A stretch of DNA of 9,944 bases from an uncultured Bacilli bacterium (GTDB lineage Bacteria; Bacillota_I; Bacilli_A; RF39; UBA660), in assembly GCA_934130485.1 (NCBI GenBank), contig CAKOYE010000036.1:1-9944 (forward strand), given 5' to 3'. Below, in pieces: positions 6,060 through 9,944 of this stretch (position 1 is the first letter of the stretch; each line of letters opens with the position of its first letter). Under the pieces are notes generated by a model that ran no database searches, was not told where the DNA came from, and saw only the letters and a program-made list of their open reading frames with translations. A program made the position numbers and the translations under genes.

Positions 6060-7225
6060 ACATAATATTCATAGTATTCCTCGAAAGTTAAACCTTCATT
6101 TTTTATTGTTGTTGCAGTACTAGTTCCTACATATCTATAGTGCCATGGTTCGTAAATATAACCTGTAATATATTCTTTATCTTTAGGATATCTTAAAATA
6201 AATCCAAATTTATAGGCATTTTCTTGCATCCATTTAAATCCATCAGAATTTTCAAATGTATCCAAATCAAGACCATATTCTGGTATTAGATCCATTGCTA
6301 AACCTGTATGATGTTCTGAAAATCCTGGCCTTGCTGAATATGTATCTGCATTTTTTTTGCCATCTGTATTAACATAATATGTATATAATACATTTTGGTC
6401 CGAATAACTTCTATAAGGTGACGCTATAAAAATTTTAACATTATCTTTTTTCGCTTCTTCATACATTTTTTTAAATTCTTCATAAACATCTGCCCTAATT
6501 TTATTAGGATATCCGTGTTCTGCATCAACTGTAACTAAATTGTCTGGTTTATAATTGTCTTCTATTTTATAATGCTTATTTACAATCATTAATGTATCTT
6601 TACTTGTATCAGTCAACTCATAATTTTCATAAAATGGTGTATCTAAATTAGAATTAACGTTTGTAACAATTTCTTTACTAGTAAGATTGTTATTTTTTAA
6701 ATAGTAATTAATATATCTTTCTAGATTATCTTTTTTATAATATTTTTCATTGATTAAACTTAATAAAAAATCTATTATATAATCTTTGTTATTTTCATCT
6801 TTTAAAAATTCATCTGTATTAATATTTTCAATATACGAATCTAAATCGTTATTAATAATTTTGATAATATTGGAATTTTCTATGTTTGAATATTTATTTT
6901 TTAAATCTATATATTTATTTAAGTTTTTAATTTTAAAATCGTCTAAAGTATAGTATTCAATTAATTTATCATAGGAATTTACGCAATCAATATTATGCTC
7001 ATTACAATAATTTATGAAATTTACTAATTCTTCTTTATCAAAGTCACTATTTTTTTCATAATAACTTACATATAAACTATAGTTTTCCTCTTTGTAATTA
7101 TTTATTGAATTAAAAATATTTTTATCATCTTTAAATAATAATTGTTTTATTAGTATAAGAATTAATATAATTAGAATTATTATTAATAAAGTTAAAGTAA
7201 CAATTTTCTTTTTCTTTTTTTTCAT
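6053..7225 (-). CDS. VanY-type D-alanyl-D-alanine carboxypeptidase, membrane-anchored
   Basis: The 390-aa protein starts with six lysines and one membrane helix (8-28), followed by a long Asn/Lys/Glu-rich extracellular region and a C-terminal peptidase M15B domain (about 235-390). Motifs are SPYRSYSDQ (269-277), SEHHTGLAMD with zinc ligands His305 and Asp312, and EPWHYRYVG with catalytic Glu359 and zinc ligand His362. The family removes the last D-Ala from peptidoglycan stem peptides; VanY is known from glycopeptide resistance, but most such genes are housekeeping wall enzymes and no vanHAX genes are nearby. Residues ~165-230 (RYINYYLKNN, SKEIVTNVNSNLD, IVNKHY) look like the conserved lead module of Bacillota VanY proteins, while 30-165 is extra. 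GAGGA lies 7 nt before ATG and overlaps the stop of the phosphoesterase gene upstream. Confidence 0.93.
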   Translation of the reverse strand: MKKKKKKIVTLTLLIIILIILILILIKQLLFKDDKNIFNSINNYKEENYSLYVSYYEKNSDFDKEELVNFINYCNEHNIDCVNSYDKLIEYYTLDDFKIKNLNKYIDLKNKYSNIENSNIIKIINNDLDSYIENINTDEFLKDENNKDYIIDFLLSLINEKYYKKDNLERYINYYLKNNNLTSKEIVTNVNSNLDTPFYENYELTDTSKDTLMIVNKHYKIEDNYKPDNLVTVDAEHGYPNKIRADVYEEFKKMYEEAKKDNVKIFIASPYRSYSDQNVLYTYYVNTDGKKNADTYSARPGFSEHHTGLAMDLIPEYGLDLDTFENSDGFKWMQENAYKFGFILRYPKDKEYITGYIYEPWHYRYVGTSTATTIKNEGLTFEEYYEYYVK

Positions 7226-7234
7226 TTTAAATCC

Positions 7235-8128
7235 TCACTTACTAGTTAATCTATATAAATTTATAGATGGTTTATTAAATAATCTAAATTCTAATGTAGA
7301 AGTACCGATTCCACCGGATATATATAATTTCGTATTTTCTAAGTCATAATAATCTTTATAGTATGTTTTTGCTCCGATTGGTTTATATAATGATCCAATG
7401 AGTGGTATAGTGATTTGACCATTATGTGAATGACCTGCTAAAATTAAATTATAATTATTGTAATCAAAATCTAAAATTTTGTCAGGTTCGTGAATTAACA
7501 TTATTTTATATATAATATTGCTATTATTTTGTTCATTGTTAAGAAAATTATTTATATTTTTAATTGCGTCATTAACATCATCATTTGTATTAATTCCTGC
7601 AAATAAAATTGCTGAATTATTACTATTATACAAAAGATCAAAGTTATTATTCAAATCAGTGAAACCTGTGTTTTTTAAAATATCATTAAATTTTTCATCA
7701 TAATTACCATTAATCGCATATTTTTTTATATTACTTTTCATATTATTTAGAATATTTTTTAATTCTTCTAATTCATCATTGTTTAAATCTTTATCTAATA
7801 AATCACCAGTAAAAACTATAATATCTGGTTTAATTAAATTAATTTTATCAACTATTTTTTTTAAATCGGAATTATTTGTTGTATTTCCATAATGTAGATC
7901 AGTTATATGGACTATTTTTAATCCATAAAAATTATCGGTAAAGTTTTCATTTATAATTTTGTATTCTCTAACAACTAATCCTTTAGTTCCTATAAAGTGA
8001 CCATATAATAATATAATTATTAAAATAATAATTAAAAAAAATAGTACTTTAAAAATTTTTTTGATTTTTATATGTTTATTATTAATTAAACTTTCTTCTT
8101 TTATTATTTCTTTTTTTGAATCATCCAT
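7235..8128 (-). CDS. Membrane-anchored metallophosphoesterase (YkuE-like)
   Basis: The 297-aa protein has a basic cytoplasmic lead, a membrane helix at about 26-43 and a calcineurin-like phosphoesterase domain facing outward. Metal-site motifs run in order: TDLHYG (Asp77, His79), TGDLLD (Asp109), GNYDE (Asn142), LIHEPD (His213) and AGHSHNGQI (His233, His235). The pattern matches the YkuE/YaeI group, whose members act on phosphodiesters of lipids or envelope compounds; the substrate here is unknown. Unusual is Tyr143 in GNYDE, where nearly all relatives have the catalytic-site His of GNHD/E. GGTGAT three nt before ATG supports the start. The TGA stop is 9 nt before the VanY-like start, so the two genes form an operon and translation is probably linked. 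Confidence 0.9.
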   Translation of the reverse strand: MDDSKKEIIKEESLINNKHIKIKKIFKVLFFLIIILIIILLYGHFIGTKGLVVREYKIINENFTDNFYGLKIVHITDLHYGNTTNNSDLKKIVDKINLIKPDIIVFTGDLLDKDLNNDELEELKNILNNMKSNIKKYAINGNYDEKFNDILKNTGFTDLNNNFDLLYNSNNSAILFAGINTNDDVNDAIKNINNFLNNEQNNSNIIYKIMLIHEPDKILDFDYNNYNLILAGHSHNGQITIPLIGSLYKPIGAKTYYKDYYDLENTKLYISGGIGTSTLEFRLFNKPSINLYRLTSK

Positions 8129-8143
8129 ATAATCACCATAAAT

Positions 8144-8152
8144 ATTGTAACA
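8144..8152 (-). promoter_or_regulatory. Extended -10 promoter of the phosphoesterase-vanY operon
   Basis: The minus strand reads TGT then TACAAT, an extended -10 with one mismatch, 15 nt before the ATG. Any -35 is poor (TTACTT near 8167-8172). It lies just after the terminator of the CPBP protease gene, so the operon appears to be separately transcribed. Confidence 0.45.
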
Positions 8153-8193
8153 CGTATTATGTTAATAAGTAAATTAATAAAATTAGAATTTTG

Positions 8194-8228
8194 AAATTAA
8201 ATAAAATCTGTAATATGAATTACAGATT
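8194..8228 (-). terminator. Terminator of the CPBP protease gene
   Basis: A perfect 10-bp stem is formed by 8219-8228 and 8205-8214 with a 4-nt loop (AATCTGTAAT, TCAT, ATTACAGATT on the minus strand), followed by TTATTTAATTT. The stem takes in two of the three bases of the TAA stop codon of the CPBP gene. Confidence 0.8.
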
Positions 8229-9138
8229 ATATAAAGTAAACGAGTAAAAATTGTAGGGCAACCATTATACCGTTATGAAACATATGAAATCCCATTGGTA
8301 CAAAGATGTTGTCGGTTTTATAAAGCATATATGCAAAGGCCATACCTGGTACTGAATAAGGAATTATATAAAGCATATCAATTAATGTAATATTTTCACC
8401 ATTGAAAACGTGCATTCCACCAAAAACAAGTCCAGATATAATGATAAATAACCATTTATTATTTATTATATTTCTAAAACTTTGTCTAAAAATTAATTCT
8501 TCTAAAACGGGAGCAAATAAAACTGCACTTACAAAAATATAAATAGGACTTATTTGAAATTGTTCTCTAATTATTGCTTCGTTATTTGGTAAACCTTCCT
8601 TTAAAAATGAAATAATAAAATTACTAATATACATAATAAATAATGCAATAAACCAGTATTTAAGACAATTTTTGAAATAATTTTTATGATTTTGTTTTAA
8701 ATCTTCAGCATCTTTTTTTAATTTTTTTAAATGTATCAAAATAATAATTCCGATTAAAACTGCTTCATAACATAATAAATATACAATTTTTCCAAATAAT
8801 GGTATTTTATTATAGTCAATATTCAATAGTTGAAATGGTAATAATTGAAGTTGTGATAATATAAAATATGTTGCAATCGCACTAAATCCAATTAAATAAT
8901 TTTTAATTTGTTTAATTAATTTTTCATAATTTTCTCTTTTCCAAATACAAAAATATAAAATAGAAGAAGAAATAGCAAATATTTGATAAATAATATAGTA
9001 TATTTTTGAAATTTCTATATTTTCATTTACATTGAAAATTAAAAGTGGAATATTTTGTAATGATATTAAAATTGCGTATAGTATTACCGAACAAAATATT
9101 AATATATATGTTTTGTATTCTTGATTACTTTGTTTCAT
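8227..9138 (-). CDS. CPBP-family intramembrane metalloprotease
   Basis: The 303-aa polytopic membrane protein has about eight hydrophobic segments (near 10-35, 45-65, 80-100, 115-137, 160-180, 197-212, 229-245, 255-273, 278-303). The C-terminal half carries the CPBP (Abi/Rce1-type) motifs: EELIFRQ with Glu213-Glu214 and Arg218, FGGMH with His243, and HMFHN with His285 and Asn289. Such proteins cleave peptides within the membrane; in bacteria they are linked to bacteriocin processing or self-immunity, but many have no known substrate. All expected catalytic residues are present, so it is probably active. GGAG lies 8 nt before the ATG. The gene stands alone: it has its own terminator and a divergent gene upstream. 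No bacteriocin precursor is visible beside it. Confidence 0.9.
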   Translation of the reverse strand: MKQSNQEYKTYILIFCSVILYAILISLQNIPLLIFNVNENIEISKIYYIIYQIFAISSSILYFCIWKRENYEKLIKQIKNYLIGFSAIATYFILSQLQLLPFQLLNIDYNKIPLFGKIVYLLCYEAVLIGIIILIHLKKLKKDAEDLKQNHKNYFKNCLKYWFIALFIMYISNFIISFLKEGLPNNEAIIREQFQISPIYIFVSAVLFAPVLEELIFRQSFRNIINNKWLFIIISGLVFGGMHVFNGENITLIDMLYIIPYSVPGMAFAYMLYKTDNIFVPMGFHMFHNGIMVALQFLLVYFI

Positions 9139-9157
9139 ATTTTCATCTCCATAAAAT

Positions 9158-9208
9158 ATTATAAACGAAAATTTTAAAATATAAAAGTAGTTTAATAAAA
9201 ATTATAAT
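9158..9208. promoter_or_regulatory. Divergent promoter region between CPBP gene and ferritin-like gene
   Basis: A TATAAT hexamer lies on the minus strand at 9158-9163, 20 nt from the CPBP start codon. Another lies on the plus strand at 9203-9208, 42 nt before the ferritin-like start codon. Neither has a recognisable -35 at 17 nt, and in DNA this AT-rich such hexamers arise by chance, so only the position argues for them. Confidence 0.3.
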
Positions 9209-9250
9209 ATAAAAATATTGGTAAATAATATAATAGGAAGGAGATTTAAA

Positions 9251-9679
9251 ATGAAGGAAGATATTAATGCATTAGATGAAATAAATAAGGGTTGCTCTAT
9301 GGGAGTAGATGCAATTAACTATATTTTAGACAAAGTGGAGGATAGTAATTTCAGTGATTTTTTAAAAAAGCAATTAGATGATTATAACAATATTTCAAAT
9401 AAAATTGAAAAAATTTATAATAAATATAATGAGGGAGAACCACATGAGACAAATGTCATTACTAAAGTTATGACTTGGTATGGTGTTAATATGAAAACAT
9501 TAACTGATCATAGTAATTCTAAAATTGCTGAATTGTTATTACAAGGAACTAATATGGGAATAATAGAGGGAAGAAAAATTTTAAATAATAAAAAATTAAA
9601 TGAAGAAGTTAGTAGTATTATTAATGAATATGTTAATATGCAAGAAAAATGTGTTGAAACATTAAAGAAATATTTATAG
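9251..9679 (+). CDS. 142-aa all-helical protein, probably ferritin-like four-helix bundle
   Basis: The ATG follows AGGAAGGAG at an ideal distance. An upstream in-frame TTG at 9218 would put the ribosome binding site inside the gene, so I reject it. The product has no signal peptide or membrane segment and looks like four amphipathic helices: about 4-30, 31-58, 68-112 and 115-141. Its most distinctive stretch is TWYGVNMKTLTDHSNSKIAE (75-94), followed by LLLQGTNMGIIEGRKIL, in which Asp86, His87, Glu94 and Glu106 are spaced like helix-borne metal ligands. The layout resembles ferritin-like proteins of the DUF2383 kind, but I cannot confirm a metal site and no function is assigned. It stands alone with its own terminator. 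Confidence 0.85.
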   Translation: MKEDINALDEINKGCSMGVDAINYILDKVEDSNFSDFLKKQLDDYNNISNKIEKIYNKYNEGEPHETNVITKVMTWYGVNMKTLTDHSNSKIAELLLQGTNMGIIEGRKILNNKKLNEEVSSIINEYVNMQEKCVETLKKYL

Positions 9680-9702
9680 CTTGATATATTCAGGCTTTTT
9701 TT
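9678..9702 (+). terminator. Terminator of the ferritin-like gene
   Basis: AGCTTGA (9678-9684), loop TATAT, and TCAGGCT (9690-9696) form a 7-bp stem with one wobble, followed by a run of seven T (9696-9702). The last two bases of the TAG stop codon begin the stem. Confidence 0.85.
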
Positions 9703-9711
9703 GTAAATTAA

Positions 9712-9740
9712 TGGACATTTAATTTAAATTATGATAGTAT
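9712..9740 (+). promoter_or_regulatory. Possible promoter of the last gene
   Basis: TGGACA at 9712-9717 (one mismatch to TTGACA) is followed after 17 nt by TAGTAT at 9735-9740, a weak -10. TATAGT at 9738-9743 is another -10 choice but would give a 20-nt spacer. The position, directly after a strong terminator and before an isolated gene, supports a promoter here. Confidence 0.35.
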
Positions 9741-9764
9741 AGTTACTTGTTAGGACGTGAGATT

Positions 9765-9944
9765 ATGGATAATAAAGATTATCAAAAATTTTTGTTAGCT
9801 AAAGGGCACATAAAAAATGGAAATATTTCAATTGGTATGAATATGTTGGCAACATTATATTTAAAAAATAAAAATGATAAAATTTTGTCTTTTGAATATG
9901 CTAGACAATTAATTAAAAGTAAAAAAAATGTGGAATTCGGGAAA
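9765..9944 (+). CDS. N-terminal 60 codons of a helical, TPR-like protein (cut by window end)
   Basis: The reading frame is open from ATG at 9765 to the last base, exactly 60 codons. AGGACGTGA at 9752-9760 is a weak but well-placed ribosome binding site. The visible part begins MDNKDYQKFL and has no signal peptide. It reads as two amphipathic helix pairs (LAKGHIKNGNISIGMNMLA, then LSFEYARQLIKS), with the Gly/Ala spacing typical of tetratricopeptide-like repeats. The family cannot be settled from this fragment. Confidence 0.65.
   Translation, partial: MDNKDYQKFLLAKGHIKNGNISIGMNMLATLYLKNKNDKILSFEYARQLIKSKKNVEFGK

Noticed and set aside
6053..7225. Glycopeptide-resistance locus because of the VanY-type enzyme
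   Set aside because: No vanH, vanA-type ligase, vanX or two-component genes in the window; VanY-type enzymes are common housekeeping wall enzymes.
7518..7703. Open frame of 61 codons on the plus strand
   Set aside because: It is antisense to the phosphoesterase gene and has no start signals.
9218..9250. Earlier TTG start for the ferritin-like gene
   Set aside because: The strong AGGAAGGAG site lies downstream of this TTG and points to ATG 9251.
1..9944. TGA=Trp genetic code as in Mollicutes
   Set aside because: TGA ends the 126-aa and phosphoesterase genes at sensible lengths, and family-conserved tryptophans such as that in EPWH are TGG.

Overview
The window is very AT-rich throughout, with compact genes, short gaps and Bacillota-type signals: AGGAGG- or GGTGAT-like ribosome binding sites, TGn-TATAAT promoters and hairpin/T-tract terminators. 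Two genes end in TGA and the tryptophans checked are TGG, so the code is standard and not the Mollicutes TGA=Trp code. Peptidoglycan genes (SpoIID/LytB-type amidase, VanY-type carboxypeptidase) show a walled cell. I infer an uncultured, low-GC gut-type member of the Bacilli/Clostridia (RF39/Erysipelotrichia-like); the exact taxon cannot be fixed from this window.

Layout. (1) 1-700: a 126-aa gene of unknown function lies between two direct copies of a ~120-bp intergenic repeat carrying a conserved mini-hairpin, a terminator-like stem and, in the left copy, a promoter. The left copy runs off the window edge, which suggests one unit of a larger tandem gene-plus-repeat array. (2) 698-3173, minus strand: an unrecognised 274-aa soluble protein followed by a one-piece ABC exporter, probably an operon. 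(3) 3324-6032, plus strand: tatD, a small transglutaminase-fold protein and a membrane-anchored SpoIID/LytB protein, probably an operon that ends at a bidirectional terminator. (4) 6053-8128, minus strand: a YkuE-like membrane-anchored metallophosphoesterase followed 9 nt later by a VanY-type D,D-carboxypeptidase. (5) 8227-9138, minus strand: a CPBP-family intramembrane protease with its own terminator. (6) 9251-9679, plus strand: a 142-aa all-helical, ferritin-like protein with its own terminator. (7) 9765 to the end: the first 60 codons of a helical, possibly TPR-type protein.

Much of the window concerns the cell envelope: an exporter, two peptidoglycan hydrolases of different specificity, a membrane phosphoesterase and a membrane protease. 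I found no rRNA, tRNA, insertion sequence, integrase, prophage or CRISPR. The least ordinary parts are the repeat-flanked 126-aa gene and the unknown-protein/ABC-exporter pair beside it. I do not see enough to call a new system with confidence.
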